The notes under the pieces were generated by a model, which made no database searches, had not been told where the DNA came from, and was given only the letters and a program-made list of their open reading frames with translations. Shown one piece after another: positions 11,601-23,236 of a DNA stretch of 64,000 nt (its first letter is position 1; each line of letters begins with the position of its first letter). The DNA comes from Leptoclinus maculatus (taxonomy: Eukaryota; Chordata; Actinopteri; Perciformes; Stichaeidae), in the NCBI GenBank assembly GCA_032191485.1, contig JAVDOI010000010.1, positions 3,037,161 through 3,101,160 of the forward strand, in the 5' to 3' direction. Made by a program: the position numbers and the translations under genes.

Positions 11601-14600
11601 AAAAATAATTGCCTACGTTATTACGTTGTTGATATTTGATCAAATGTTAAGTCAATGTTAATTAATTTTTCATGCAAAATGTCAGGAGATGCTGTTTTCA
11701 GCCTTTCAAATATGGAGACTCCTGCTTTTTTTCTGTTTTACATCATATTAAACTGAATACCTTTGAGTTTTGGACTGACAAAACAAGACATTTAAAAGAC
11801 ATAACCTTTTTTTTGACATAAAACAAATGATTAATGGAGCAAATTATGGGCAGATTAATCTGATATGATAATAGTCAGTTGCAGCACTACTGTCTATTAC
11901 AACACCTACCAACAATAGTGTGTTGGGTGCGCGCCTCTTGGTTCCTCTGTATGTTCTGCTCCTCCTCCTGTCCTGAAGGGTCAGTGTGTATGAGCCTGAA
12001 GTGATCCACTTCAGCCGACGGGTTCTTCCAGTCCACCTGGATAGAGACTTCTGTCTGGCCAAGAACTCTGATACCATCAATGGCGGAGACATCTGGGTAG
12101 GATTGAACAACAAGTGTTGAACAGCAAGGTGGAACTGGGAGTGCAGTATCTGACCCTTAAACTTGAAAGCCTTAATTAAAGCTCCGGTAATCACAAGCAC
12201 CTGCCCTGCTCTAGTCCCATGTCCTTGAGCTCGATGATGAATCCCTTTCTATCCTACCACACCATACCCCTTCTACCAAACCCAGACATAGGTATTTGCC
12301 AAAGATTCAAAGGCTTTTTCACACATATGCCATTTGATAAATATATGAAATACATGTAACTAAGTTTACAATGTTAACATAGCAAAGGAGGGATGTCAGA
12401 ATGTGCAGCGTATGGTGAAAAAAAGACCAAAACCATAAAACAAATGAACCAAATGAAACGAGTTAGCATAACTTTTCCAATGGAAAAATGAAAACATTCA
12501 CTTACACCCTCTTTTGAAGTCGCTCATCGTTTGAAGTCGAAAACTATGTGACCAGTCTGCCTCATGCTGTGCGCTCCTCACACAACCATAAGACAGATGA
12601 TGGCGTGTTTTCCCATGCCCTTATGGGAATGCCATGCTCTGTGAGTTTTTCCACGGGTAACCAGGCTAACCACACATTAGAGTCCAACTCAATCTCTCCC
12701 ACTTTCTATCCGTCTCGCTCACGCTCACAAAATCCTGTCTCGTAATCTCTTTCTCTTCACATCTGTCTCTACCACATCTGTGAGCGAGTCCTCTTTCCAT
12801 TATACACATCCGTGGAGCCATTTTTCCTTGTAATTACCTTTAAATGTAATGGTTAAAAAAAAAACAGCACTTAATGAAACACTAAGTAATGACAGGCCTC
12901 AGCTTGTTCATTGCTTTTTAACATAGCATTTCCGTAAAAGACATTTCCGGTAGATTTAAAAACTAGAAAAACAAACCTCCACATCTTGGGTAAGTCACTG
13001 CAAGTAATTATTGCTGTGTACTTGCCTCTTTCCTTAAAACCAGACTATAAACCTGCAACATCTCCTTCCTCTAAACATGTAAGAACTTGACTTTTAAGTG
13101 TTTTCATGCCTCATCATGCCCTCGCTCACATTTGGCCTCAAATGTGAGCGCTTAATCCACAGAACATCTGACACAATCCACCAGACCTGCAGGCCATACC
13201 TGGCCTTTCTGCCACATCAGTCTTTACTGGGTCACTTCTGCCTTTGAATCTACACCACCAACACATTTAAAGAAAACATGCAGCTCACAGCCCTCTCACA
13301 CTTCACACAGTGAAGGATCCTAATCCGCGTCATGCACACATTTTAAGACCCCGTTGATGTTTTTCAGTCCTGCTAACAAGCGGCCTGTTCTCACCTGTGG
13401 TAGCTTCGATCTTGTCTGCTTCACTTTGGATCTCTTTGATGACGGCATACACCTGGACAATGTAAGTGACTCCAGGAGTCAGTCCTGTGATGAGGTAGGA
13501 GTTCTCTGAGTTGGAAACCCGAACCTAGGATACAGTGGTTTGAGACAAAAGTGTTTTAAAAAAGAAAAATATGCTTCTATGCTACATTTATTTGACATAC
13601 CTATAGATATGACCAAAAAAAAAAAAGAACTTACATGCTCCTGGGTACTCTCATCATTTTTGGGATGGTATGTCAGAATATAATACTCTGCCCTACGAAC
13701 TGATTCCCACTTAACCAGGAGGGAGACGTCGGTCATCTGGACCAAGTGCAGACCCTGAGGACTGTGGACTGACAGGGAAAGAGAGGTAGACAAAGACAAA
13801 AGAATTAACAGAGGTTGTTCGCACATTTTAATAAAATGTTCTATCACTTCAAGGGGCGACACCAAATAGTCGACCATTCCACGATTCCATCCAAGGAGCC
13901 CGATTCATCTGCCACTCTCGTGGAAGAGTCGCCACAGTGGCGGAAACATGTGGTTAAGAAACAAAGGATCATTCCATCCGGGTTATATGGGGGTGCTGAA
14001 TGTTTCATTTGACGTAGAATTGCTTGATTTTCTTCAAGTTAATCACAGCCTATTCGTGAAAAAAATACTCATGCGCTTTCAATCAATGTGCTTAGTGTGC
14101 ATGAATAAATCACCATGTATACAAGGTTGCAATTTGCAGGACCATTGGAGCAGTATTTGGCGACAGCCTCAGAAAGACTTAATAACAATACCATAAGGCT
14201 ACTGTTTCAGGCTTTTCAAACACCTCAATGAACTCAAATTAAACCAGAAAATCATGAACAAAAGCAACGCATTGTTTTCAGGTTTCTTCCCAAATATGAG
14301 ATGGAAACAAGAAAGACACTCTGTGGGTATAATAGAGGGAAATAAATGGTAGATGGTGGTACATTCAGAGAAGTACACTACATAGAAACGTATGCATATT
14401 TCTCAAGAAAATTTCTCAAGAAAATGTTAGATGGGTGGTAAACACTTCCTTTGGCAGTGAAGGAATCAGGTTGCCGTTCCACAAGGCAAAGTCAGGAAGC
14501 TTAATATTTAATATTTTTCTCAAATGCAGCAATCCTTTTCCACCCAGTCACAGTTAATATCCCCCTGTTGCTACTCGAAGCACAACCATCAACAACCTTT

Positions 14601-17600
14601 ACCCTCAAATAATATCTCAGCACAGCTGGGGCGAATACATTAACATATTAAGATTAAGGGAAAAGTAGAAACTAATAGTGATTTGTGTCTTATCTGAGGA
14701 AAATATAATGGAAACAACATGTTTGGACTTCTTAAAAAGGCTATAAATCTGCAGCGAGTGAGCACCAAGGAAGTACGAGTTAATGTTCAGGACAAATGAA
14801 ATGGGAATGAAGTCAGTTTCTTTCTATTTGTTCCTCTGTGTCCTATCATCTTTCCCATCCGTTTGTGAATATTAAACGTGTCAAAAAGTGGCCAAAAATG
14901 AAAGGGTAAATGAAACATAATCTCAAACATTTTTGAGGGAGCCAAAGGAGCTACAAAGAGAATGTTAAATCCATAGCATCTGCAATGTGTTGATATGGCG
15001 CTAAAGAAGTTACTATGTTCGCTTTTAATAATCTCACCCGCTTTATATCGAGATTACCTCATTTGATGCTCATCTCGGTTGCTAAACTTTCATCTTTTTC
15101 TACTCTAATCTGATGGATAGACAAGAGTTCAGGCGACAGAAGTTGTATTATTGTTAAAGCACCACTGATCCTCTAAACCACACGGCATCTGCCTTTGATA
15201 GTGGAGATAAAAAAATAGTAATATTGAAGCTATATTAACATCAGTGGCAAGGAATGAAACTGCACTATACTGGATGTATAGCAGGCCATATCTAACACCG
15301 TAAGTAATGTCATCACCCAGGGAGCTGACTGACATCCATCATCCAGGTGCTGAAATGGCAAGTCGCCACATAAAACAAAGAATGTCTCTTCTTCTCCCAG
15401 TGCTTATTACCACTTCTGCTACTAACAGCTAAAAACAACACTATGTATTTTTTGTTCTCTTACCTCCCACCTTCCCTTCCTCCCTGACTTTCCCTCTGAC
15501 ATGGTGCCACTATTGATGTTGGACTCCCTTCAAAAGCACCTACACACGAAGCTGCAGATCTGTTTCTAGCTGTGCTCTTGCCTGTGCGGAGCAAAACTCA
15601 GCTTGAAGAAACCAAATCACGATCAAGGGTTTGACATTAGCCGACCTACTGTGAAGACGGTGGTTCAGGACCTGAAATTGGTTGTGGAGCTTCTTTTGGT
15701 GGGCAACGTAAAACAAATCCCTGGCTTGTGCTCTGGGTTACATTTAGAGGAAGAAATACCATGGACACGTTTAGCCAGAGGTTTCCATTCACAGATTATT
15801 ATTTTAAAAATGTATTCTGCAGTATGAACAAGCTACATTGTGTGCCCTTCACCTGCAGCTAAATCGTCAAGATATCCTTAGAAATAACTGTCACATGAAC
15901 CTCGGTGAATTAAACTGTCTATGCCTGACTGCTGCTGCTCACCTTTCTGCTTGCCTGGCCTTAAATTGCCATAAAATGCAATTTTCTTACTCTGCTCCTG
16001 AGGCAGTACAGTAATAGCAGTGTGTGTGGCGAGAAGTGCATTTAGCAGGAAAGGCAATGATTCTTCTTGGAGGGTCAAAAGAGTGATGGGTGTTCTCATG
16101 TTCCCGCGGTATTACAGTATGTGACCTGATGTCATATGTAGTGTAGAGGCCATGACTGTCAGAGGTCATGGGGGTCAGTCCACTGAAAATTGCCCCCATC
16201 AGCTGCTCTGTCTGAAATAACTGTTGGAGAGATGCTTTGAATTCCTAAAGAAGTAGGTCACCGTGGCTATCATGACCATTTATCACAAATAGCTGAATCA
16301 ATGAATCTTTTCATTAAATTGTGCTGCACCTCTAGTTTTTTGGAGCAAGTAGCTCATTAAAATAAGGTATGAAATGTGCAGGCTACAGCTGTTTTATTTG
16401 TATTTATTTGTTTCAGGGTCCTTGGTATTTGTGCATGCTGACTCACTGTCACGGCTGGAACACTTGAATAGAACGGAGCCGTCGTTAAAGTTATTAGTAA
16501 CGCTTGAGCTTTACCTACTATGACAGGTTGAAATGTCTGCTGTAAAAAAAAGGACTATTACCATCTAGCAGATGAGGAAAAAAATGCTGCCGCAGGAATC
16601 AAACCGATGATTGCAGATAAGCTGGTACAAGCGTGAATTAATTGCTGCAAGTTTTAAGAATTAATTCAGGTATATCCTAAAAGCTTTTACTAAATGATAA
16701 AGGAAGAAGATTTATATTAAGGTGAACTGTTATATCTTTAATGGTCCCAGAGCTCCTTGCAGCCTCTGTGTTTTTTTTCCATGAGATGGCAGTTAACATT
16801 TCACAGCTTTAATAACAGCAGAGCACACAGAGGTGACTTGAGAAAAAGGGTGAAATGTGAATCTTAATTCTCACGAGAAACACAGATCAAACTGAATGCA
16901 AGCCCGGGTCATAAAGAGTTATTATGCGTCACCCCAGATATATAATTCACCCAGAAGTAGATCATGATGGAATATGCTTACTCTGACACCATTCATCCTT
17001 TAGGGACACATTGGAAATGTCACTGGTAGCTGGCATAACAAAAAAAAAACTATTATTATTAAAACCTGTATGAATGATCCTTGTCTCACTCTGCACGGAT
17101 CAAATAGACAGAAACATATGGTGTGAATATTTTTCGGAGTCCATACTGTTCCGCTATAAAGGTTTCCTGTTAAAAGACTGGAGGTGTTGCGAATGATGTT
17201 ACTTGCTAGTGTATTCGCCATTAGCATGTCAGTTAACGTTAGCTAACCTAGCGTTAGTAAAAGTTCACCAACTCAGTTAGTCATGCAGCACTTCCTACAT
17301 CAACCAAGCCTCAATTACCACCTACTTCACAAGTTATTATACATAACGTACACAGAAACGTTTGTGTCGTCACAGCATTTTAATAGCTTACCTAATGAAC
17401 AGTCTTCTCCATAAAAGCCCTCTTCACAGATGCACTGGCCGTCCACACACTGGCCGTTACCAATGCAGTCATTGGGACACTTCTGGACACTGCAATCCTC
17501 GCCGGTGAAGTGCGGGAAACAAACGCATTTTCCATCCACACATTGTCCCTTGTCGTTGCAGTTGTCTGGACACATCAGCTGGCTGCAGTCCTCTCCCATG

Positions 17601-18762
17601 AAGCCCTGTTGGCACACACACTTCCCATCCACACATCGGCCGTTATCGTTGCACTCATCGGGGCAGGACGAGACTGAACAATCTGGGCCTTCCCATCCTG
17701 GGTTACACAGGCAGCTGCAGGTGCCGGGTTGGTAGGTACCATAGCCACTACAGCTTGTGTCCACGCCTTGAGAAAGAGTGAAAAAGTGTTGTTGTTTAAT
17801 TGGCAGGTAAATTATATTATAGGCCTACCATAGGATGTATTGAATTACTCATATAAAAAAAAGGATGTAAAATGAGATTGTAAGATTGTTTGAAGTCTCC
17901 CTCCTACTGCAAACTCCTCTTTCCACTTGTTTACTCTAGTGTCTAAGTAAATTACCTTTTTTTTTTTACTTTAAACTTTATCGTCATTCACATTACATAC
18001 ATACATGAACTGTAGCAGCCAGGGAACCTTGTGGTTACAGGAATACCCCCTCTACCCCATGAGCTTTCAGGTAATTGTACTTTACTTAAGTTACTTCATA
18101 CCTCTACACCACAACATCTCAGACGAAAATATTGTACTATTTACTCCAGATTTGTTCAATACATTTAGTTACTATACTTTACAGACTGATATCTGTAATA
18201 TCTGAATTGTGGGTCAACTAGGTTGTGTCACAGTTTACCTGCCGCCCCACCGCTTCCACAACATCCCTGAGTACACTGGGTCTTTAGGTAGTTGACTTCT
18301 TCCTCCAGCCCGTTGACTCTGTACATCAGTGACATGAAGCTTTCAGACTCCTCGCAGTCACACTTTGGCGTCTGCAGCCTGATGTTGTGTCTGAAGATGA
18401 TGTCGTTCTCTCCATTCATAGTGGTCTCTGGCTGCAGACCTACAGAATAGAACATAAATTTTAATTTTGAATCCAACGGTCTGAGCTTTCTGTATACTCA
18501 TACTCATACACTACTCATCTCAGTTGCATTCTCTCTAGCTCTAATTCTTATTTTTGTTCATGACCTGTTTCGTCCTGGGTTGGCAGGAGCTGAAGTTTAC
18601 AACTGGGGCTCCCCTGGATGTCGATTTTATAGACGTTGCTGAAGGTGACTCCCTGCTCTGGGGCTGATGGGGCTGGGTGGTTGGTGGCGGAGCTGAACGG
18701 TGACACGGTGCAGAGTAGAACCAGTAGGCACAGGGCCCTCCTCAGGAGTCTCGTGGTCATGG
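1752..18762 (-). CDS. tnw: Tenascin-W (tenascin-N), 5' part, eleven exons; gene runs off the left edge
   Basis: Secreted, oligomeric extracellular-matrix glycoprotein. Joined exons (18762-18565, 18439-18239, 17766-17392, 13768-13635, 13524-13395, 12092-11910, 11032-10931, 5905-5642, 3388-3125, 2015-1752) plus the 5' part give about 704 residues in one frame. Order: signal peptide, linker, heptad segment, 3.5 EGF repeats, five FN3 domains. The EGF count decides the paralogue: tenascin-W has 3.5, tenascin-R 4.5, tenascin-C many more. The motif IIFRHNIRLQTP in the linker and VTEDTATVSWD in the third FN3 also match TNN as I know it. No RGD is seen in the FN3 domains present. The fibrinogen-like domain and any further FN3 exons must lie left of position 1. 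A non-coding first exon and the promoter should lie right of 18762 but I could not locate them. Ten coding exons are listed separately below; an eleventh, untranslated exon is only inferred. Confidence 0.93.
2016..3124 (-). other. tnw intron between fourth and fifth FN3 exons
   Basis: Spacer between the two duplicated FN3 exons. I see no third exon copy and no repeat in it. Similarity to the next intron was not tested by alignment. Confidence 0.6.
3125..3388 (-). CDS. tnw: tnw exon: fourth FN3 domain (single exon), weak donor
   Basis: 264 nt, acceptor ccacacag, phase 1 to 1. It has the same fold landmarks as the next exon (LDAPANL, FSVSWDPV, LRPGVFYTVYIWAIKG). The donor reads CACACAG/gtctcg, weak after the invariant GT. 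By hand count it differs from exon 2015-1752 at about 27 of 264 positions, so the two are recent tandem duplicates. Confidence 0.9.
3389..5641 (-). other. tnw intron between third and fourth FN3 exons
   Basis: Contains a perfect 12-bp stem-loop (3496-3533), a nearby inverted repeat of about 15 bases (3539-3553 and 3637-3651) and a short TA run near 5285-5302. Nothing coding is seen. Confidence 0.6.
3496..3533. repeat. Perfect 12-bp stem-loop
   Basis: CCCTCTTACACA at 3496-3507 pairs fully with TGTGTAAGAGGG at 3522-3533 around a 14-base loop. It lies in a tnw intron. A second inverted pair (GTCAAACTTGGAT near 3540 and its complement near 3637) follows, so the whole could be the end of a small foldback element. 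Confidence 0.7.
5642..5905 (-). CDS. tnw: tnw exon: third FN3 domain (single exon)
   Basis: 264 nt, acceptor cttcttcag, donor gtaaac, phase 1 to 1, so it can be skipped in frame. It encodes a whole FN3 domain with DAPTNL, VTEDTATVSWDLVQAEIDGY and LVGLKPGVLHTVYVWA. It is the most diverged of the three 264-nt FN3 exons and the closest to the third-repeat type of mammalian TNN. Confidence 0.93.
7050..7520. repeat. TACGCT-rich irregular repeat block with 20-bp palindrome
   Basis: By hand count TACGCT occurs 11 times and AGCGTA twice in under 500 bases, at irregular spacing, with many other CGTA steps. The surrounding intron is CpG-poor. The perfect 20-bp palindrome TTTTTAAGCATGCTTAAAAA sits at 7213-7232. 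It may be a short non-autonomous transposon with multiple transposase-like sites or a degenerate minisatellite. I do not recognise the family. Confidence 0.6.
8555..8629. repeat. (GA)n microsatellite
   Basis: About 75 bases of GA with a single interruption (aaag) near 8611. Intronic to tnw. Confidence 0.95.
8710..8772. repeat. Seven-copy 9-bp minisatellite
   Basis: Seven units of CCGCCGGAC; the second unit has a C-to-T change. Unit length is a multiple of three, so it reads as Ala-Gly-Pro repeats on the plus strand, but nothing else supports coding. Confidence 0.93.
9791..9816. repeat. (CA)n microsatellite
   Basis: Thirteen uninterrupted CA units in the tnw intron. Confidence 0.95.
10931..11032 (-). 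CDS. tnw: tnw exon: second FN3 domain, second half
   Basis: 102 nt, acceptor tggtgcag, donor gtcagt, phase 1 to 1. It encodes GLFPGTEYQISVQAIKG, the FN3 L-PGTEY signature, and completes the domain begun at 12092. Confidence 0.88.
11033..11909 (-). other. tnw intron within the second FN3 domain
   Basis: Contains a short (AAT)n run at 11436-11460 and a diverged MITE-like element at 11568-11886, which together fill half of it. No other feature is seen. Confidence 0.65.
11568..11886. mobile_element. Diverged MITE-like dispersed repeat with GCTGCAA termini
   Basis: Starts GCTGCAATGATCAGCTGACT then CTCGATTAATCG and ends with the inverse ATAATAGTCAGTTGCAGC. This layout (terminal gctgcaact, internal cgattaatcg, ttttgactgacaaaacaagacattt in the middle) matches a very common teleost hAT-like MITE as I remember it. 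It is old, with many substitutions and indels. Confidence 0.65.
11910..12092 (-). CDS. tnw: tnw exon: second FN3 domain, first half
   Basis: 183 nt, acceptor ctacccag, donor gtaggt, phase 1 to 1. The translation includes VSIQVDWKNPSAEVDHFRLI, typical of strands B to C. A longer open frame here is in the wrong register. The frame given here joins both neighbours. A MITE-like repeat begins about 24 bases beyond the donor. Confidence 0.87.
12093..13394 (-). other. tnw intron between first and second FN3 domains
   Basis: No repeat or exon recognised. Ordinary AT-rich intron sequence. Confidence 0.6.
13395..13524 (-). CDS. tnw: tnw exon: first FN3 domain, second half
   Basis: 130 nt, acceptor atcctag, donor gtgaga, phase 0 in and phase 1 out. 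It contains the FN3 signature SYLITGLTPGVTYIVQVYAV. The intron before it is only 110 bases. Confidence 0.9.
13635..13768 (-). CDS. tnw: tnw exon: first FN3 domain, first half
   Basis: 134 nt, acceptor cctgtcag, donor gtaagt, phase 1 in and phase 0 out. It encodes the A-C strands with the FN3 tryptophan in LLVKWESV and the tyrosines of YYILTYHP. It joins 13524-13395 in frame. Confidence 0.9.
13769..17391 (-). other. tnw intron between EGF exon and first FN3 domain
   Basis: About 3.6 kb. A short tandem doubling of a 14-base unit (tttctcaagaaaat) is at 14399-14426, and a GTTAACGTTAGCTAAC/TAGCGTTAG cluster is near 17231-17258. No other exon is seen. Confidence 0.6.
17392..17766 (-). CDS. tnw: tnw exon: three and a half EGF-like repeats
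   Basis: A single 375-nt exon, acceptor tttctcaag, donor gtaagc, phase 1 to 1. It starts with a half repeat (CSGYGTYQPGTCSC...C) followed by three full tenascin-type EGF repeats, each opening CPxxC and containing C(V/I)DGxC and GEDC. All six cysteines are present in each full repeat. The 3.5 count is the main reason for calling tenascin-W. A long open frame on the plus strand over this exon is only its antisense shadow. Confidence 0.95.
17767..18238 (-). other. tnw intron between heptad and EGF exons
   Basis: About 18060-18210 resembles the dispersed repeat also found near 23707 and 61180: gtactttacttaagttactt, then attgtactatttactcca and tttagttactatactttacagactgat. It is in the opposite orientation to the 23707 copy and incomplete. 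Confidence 0.55.
18239..18439 (-). CDS. tnw: tnw exon: heptad-repeat oligomerisation segment
   Basis: The exon is 201 nt, acceptor tctgtag and donor gtaaac, phase 1 to phase 1. It carries IIFRHNIRLQTP, a Cys pair, then the heptad-like SLMYRVNGLEEEVNYLKTQC and a CC pair. In tenascins this coiled coil with flanking cysteines drives trimer and hexamer assembly. Confidence 0.92.
18565..18762 (-). CDS. tnw: tnw exon with start codon: signal peptide and N-terminal linker
   Basis: The acceptor ccttcag lies just before 18762 and the ATG is at 18760-18758, two bases into the exon, so transcription starts in an upstream untranslated exon. A hydrophobic stretch (RALCLLVLLCTVSPFSSA) follows a basic start (MTTRLLRR), a clear signal peptide. 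The motif GVTFSNVYKIDI is the short conserved tenascin N-terminal segment. The exon ends in phase 1 at ACAG/gtcatg. This donor departs from the gtaag/gtgag pattern but joins the next exon in frame to give Gly. Confidence 0.9.
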
Positions 18763-19342
18763 CTGAAGGAGAAGATAAGTGCAGGTAATTGTTACATTTT
18801 CTGACCCGTCACACTATTTTTTAAAAGCACCATTTAGGGAACCTCTTTAAAATATCTGTTTGTTGGACAGTATCTGTGCATGTAGGTAGGGTTGTTCAGT
18901 TCGCTAAAGTTGTTTTTTACCTTGCACAGTAGAAACATCAATAGGAACAAAACTAAACTCCTCACTGCTGACTGTCAGGCAAATCAAGTTCACTTCTAAG
19001 ATTCTCACACAGAGTGGCATGAGACGAATCTTCATATGGAGATGAAATATATATTCCATCTGTTTTTTCAGTGCAATCCTATACATTTAGTAGAGATTGG
19101 ATCTTTTGGCGTGAACTATGTGTAACAGTCTACCGAAACTGTAGATGTTTGTCGTCATGGCTGACTGGACCTGAGTCTCCGGGTTGACAGAGGGTCACGT
19201 TTGTATTTTCCAGTCAGCGTAGAGAGCTGAAGACTGAAATACTATCTGAACGATGCACAAGTTACGTTACATTCAGTGGGGCACACTGCTGTATATTTAC
19301 TCTCAGGAAACCTGAACCATTGTGTCAATGTGGCGTGTGTGG

Positions 19343-19364
19343 GTGTGTGTGTGTGTGTGTGTGT
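19343..19364. repeat. (TG)n microsatellite
   Basis: Eleven TG units, with shorter TG runs on either side (19335-19380). Confidence 0.85.
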
Positions 19365-22300
19365 ACGTATATGTGTGTGTTGTGCTCTCATTAAACAGTA
19401 AGGCAGCAGAAAGTGAGCCGTCATCACTTTGCCAGAGACCATTTTGCTCTCGTCTGCACCATAAATTGTGCTCAGTCAGGCGTTTCAGAGCTTCAGAAAC
19501 TTGTCCTCAGTGATGATGTCATTGTTGCTAATGACAGTGATGTCATGTGAACTTAAAACCTTGTAGCAGAAAGTGGTTTCTCCAGGAAACCAAATTACAT
19601 GCTTTCAAAATAGTAGGCCTGTTTTAACCTTCAGTACGTCTTTTTTGGACTTTGGTCTGAATTTAACATTCGGGTGTAAAAGTTTGAATTGCGGCAGAAG
19701 AAACTTCAGATCTAACTGTGCTGATGCTGTGTGGTCTGTGGAAACACAAACCCTCTAATAGGGTGACTGAAAAGAAAGCTCAGTATAAATTTTGCGGGCC
19801 CTGCTGTGTGATGCTTGACAGCTGGAAAACTGCATAGCAATATATATAGTAGCATACATACTTAAATAAATATGTCGGATTTGTTTGAAATCATGCAGGA
19901 TAATTCAATGGAATATGCATACACTTGCAAAAACCCCAAAGTTGTTACAATACTGGACACAGTGTATGTAACCAAAGACAGAAACGGGAAAGAGAAACCG
20001 GAAAGTGTTCTCCCAGAATTTATTTGCATGACATTGTGATGAAAGACGAAAGACTATTTCACTGCTGAAACTATAAAAGTTAAATAGAATATTTGTATTT
20101 TCGTAAAAAAAAATGTAGTAAAATAATTGTGATTTCTGCTTAAAGTAGCAACTTTGAAGAAGAGAAATCGACCAATTGGAAACCAAAACATTCGCCCGTG
20201 GAGCATCAAAGACTGAAACAGATGGGAAAGTAGAAAATCTGCAGAGAGAAAAACAGATCCTAAAAATCCCACCGGACACTGTGTGAGTATTCGCCAGAAC
20301 ATTAAAATGTCAACAAGTTGATCTAAAACTTGCCATTCCTCCATTGATACATCATCAGATAAACAGAGATTCTAAGAAATGATCTTTTGAGTTTCTTTTT
20401 GAGTAACTAAGGTGAAAAGCTACTCTATTGGACACAATTTGTTTTCAGTTAAATACGCTTTGGCCTCTGAATCCTCCCTCTGATGGTTTACACAGGTTGT
20501 AACTCAAGTAGTTCTGTTATTCAAAAGCCTCCAGTCCTTCGGATACACATGTAATTATCATGACCTGTTTCTAACTTGTGCATACTCAATACAGCCGACC
20601 TCATTTGGTTATTTTAGCTGTCTGTTTGATTGCTGCTGGTCAAAAGCTTTGAGGTTGGAGACCGATGCCTGTGCAAGAAATACAAGCTATGACATCACTG
20701 GGAAATTGCTTTTTTTTCACCCTATGTGTGGTGGCCAAAAAACGTTCGTGGGTCTTTTATCAGTGTCCAAGACTTTGGAGGGCAAACTAGAGATGAGGTA
20801 TAAAAGACATTAAGAGAAGGAGGGAGACAAATGGAAAGTAAGGGAAAGAGAGATGAAAAGACTGGATTGAGAGAGAGATTAAGTGAGTGAGAGAGGGAAC
20901 GATAGAGAGAGTGTGATTGAGTCGGTGACAGTCTTAGCAGTTAGCCACATTATAGACAGTAAAGTATAGCCATGTGGAATGGCACTGACCACTGGCACAC
21001 AGAGATGCTTAACAAGCATGTTTATAGCTCCCTGTCAGGGTTTTTATTCGATGCTTGCCATTTTCAGGCCCTTTTCGTGTTTCTCCAGGAGGAGATAGCA
21101 CCGTGACCTTCCAAGCATAGCAGAGGGCCGCTACTGAGAGCTAAGAATGTCCCGGTGTGAAAGAGAGACAGATGGAGGGATTAATGGAGAGAGGAAATGG
21201 TTACTAGAGAGGGAAGTGGAGCAGTCACATATGAGGGTTCCTGCCAAGAGAACTGATTGATGGATGGATGATGGATGATTGAGTTCCTGTCTACATGTAG
21301 ACAGATATTTCAATACATGAACAGATAGTTTTGACAAATGACCTTTTTCCTCTCTGTTTAAAACTATTTTGGTCCCGACGACTCCAAACACTCGCTGTGC
21401 CAGTAGGTGGCAACGACGATACGGCAAATACCACTTACTACTTTGTCAGTAGTAACTTAAAAAAAGATGTCTGTCTCCGTTCGTCCATAAAAAGTGGTGC
21501 AGCAATACTGAGTTAAGATGGAAAGTAGTCATTAGACGTAGCACTGCTAACAAAACGCGTACAAACCGGTAGTGCACCATTGTTGTTATTGCTTTTGGCA
21601 CCTGTACACAAAGCGACAATGGGCATGTCCGAATTGAGGAAATGACGGATGGATGGATGGCAGGAAGTAATCCAGTATAGTATGCATTGTATAGACTACT
21701 TGAAGATATATTAAAGAATGAAGGGAACAGGTCGTTGGACAGTGAAATAAGAAGAAAGAGAAGCCATAACTGAATGAAATACTAGACGTCTGCAGCATTA
21801 ATTAACCGGCTGTCGTGACACAAAGCACGACAGAAGGCTTTTGCGCAATTATTGTGAAATAAATAAGGCATTTACTGGTTGTTCGCCAATGAACCAGTAA
21901 CATAGAGATGTTGAACTTTGGCATCAGTGTGCAGCACATTCATGATCAAGGAGCAAGTTGACTGTCATTTGTCTTCGGGACAACATGCTTAATACTAAAG
22001 TAGGAAAACAGAATGGCCTCAGTCCGGTGGACGCTCTCACTCATCACATGGGGTATTCAGATTGCATTTCAACCTGGCTTTCAAACCATCTCAAGTCAAA
22101 TTCAACATGTCCATAAACACAGTTTAAAATTCCTTCCTGACAATAACTTCTCTATGTCAAAGCGGAGCTACGTCAATGGGCCTATAAAATGTGTGTGGAG
22201 TACCTGCGATGTGTACTCACTGTTTTATATGGGAGAAAGAAGTGTGTGGGACTCATGTGTGTACAGTATGTGTACAATATTGTGCATTTATAGCTTACAG

Positions 22301-23193
22301 AGACACATGTAACAACAGCAATGTAACCACCCAGAGACAATGCCGTCTGGATCCAGACACCTTTCAACTGAAGGTCTCTTGACAAGCTGTGTGTGTCTTT
22401 CTTAAATATCTGTGTGGGTTGAGATAAAGAGGGAATGGGAATGGAAGACCACAAGTGAGACCGAGACAAAAAGCTGGAGAGAGAGAAAAAACTTGTATCG
22501 GGACATGCACAGAGAGATAGGCACGAGAAGAAGATTTGGTCGGTCCTCTCTAGACAGCCATTCATCCACTCAGACAAAGGCCAACTGTTTCGCCAGGTTT
22601 CAACTCAAGACAAATCGCATTGGACTAAACCAACAAGCCTCTGAGAGTGAGAACAAGGGAGGGTTTCAAAAAGAAAAGAAAAGGAGCAGCTAGGTCAAGC
22701 TTTTATGTGCGGTTGTCAAATTTGTGGACGTTCCCTTCCCTTCTTCCTTTCCTTCCTTCACAGCAGCTTGCAGACAGAACGGGGAAGCGCTACAATGAAT
22801 AAAAAACGAAGCTGAAAGCAATTATCGTCTGAGAGCAGAGCTCATATCTTCACAATTCTGTCTGCCTCCCGCCGCCATGCAGACCACAAGTAGCCCTCGA
22901 TTAAGGCCCTCGCTTCATCAGAACCATAGAGGCTTCGTTCACCCTTAGTGGGGCTGTCCGATGAAAGCATAACCAACTGAAAAGAAAGAAAAAATAACAC
23001 AACCTGAGCATTAATAAAAACCTACGCCTAAGTTCTAGACAGAGATAGGTTTTTGAAATAATACAAATGTGTGCCCTGGGGACATTTTCAATCAGTGAAA
23101 GTAAATGAAATAAACTGGAGTTGTGAGGTTTCTGTGAAAGCAGTCACGTTATGCAATCTGAACACTTTTTTTTACAAGCCACCCACTCAGAGT

Positions 23194-23195
<2 letters not shown>

Positions 23196-23234
<39 letters not shown>
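23196..23234. repeat. (CT)n microsatellite
   Basis: About 19 uninterrupted CT units. Confidence 0.93.

Positions 23235-23236
<2 letters not shown>

Noticed and set aside
17430..17735. Long plus-strand open frame rich in His, Pro and Trp
   Set aside because: Exact antisense of the tnw EGF exon; the Cys-rich minus frame is the real one.
1752..18760. Tenascin-R or tenascin-C as the identity of the minus-strand gene
   Set aside because: Only 3.5 EGF repeats in one exon and a TNN-type IIFRHNIRLQTP linker; tenascin-R has 4.5 and tenascin-C many more.
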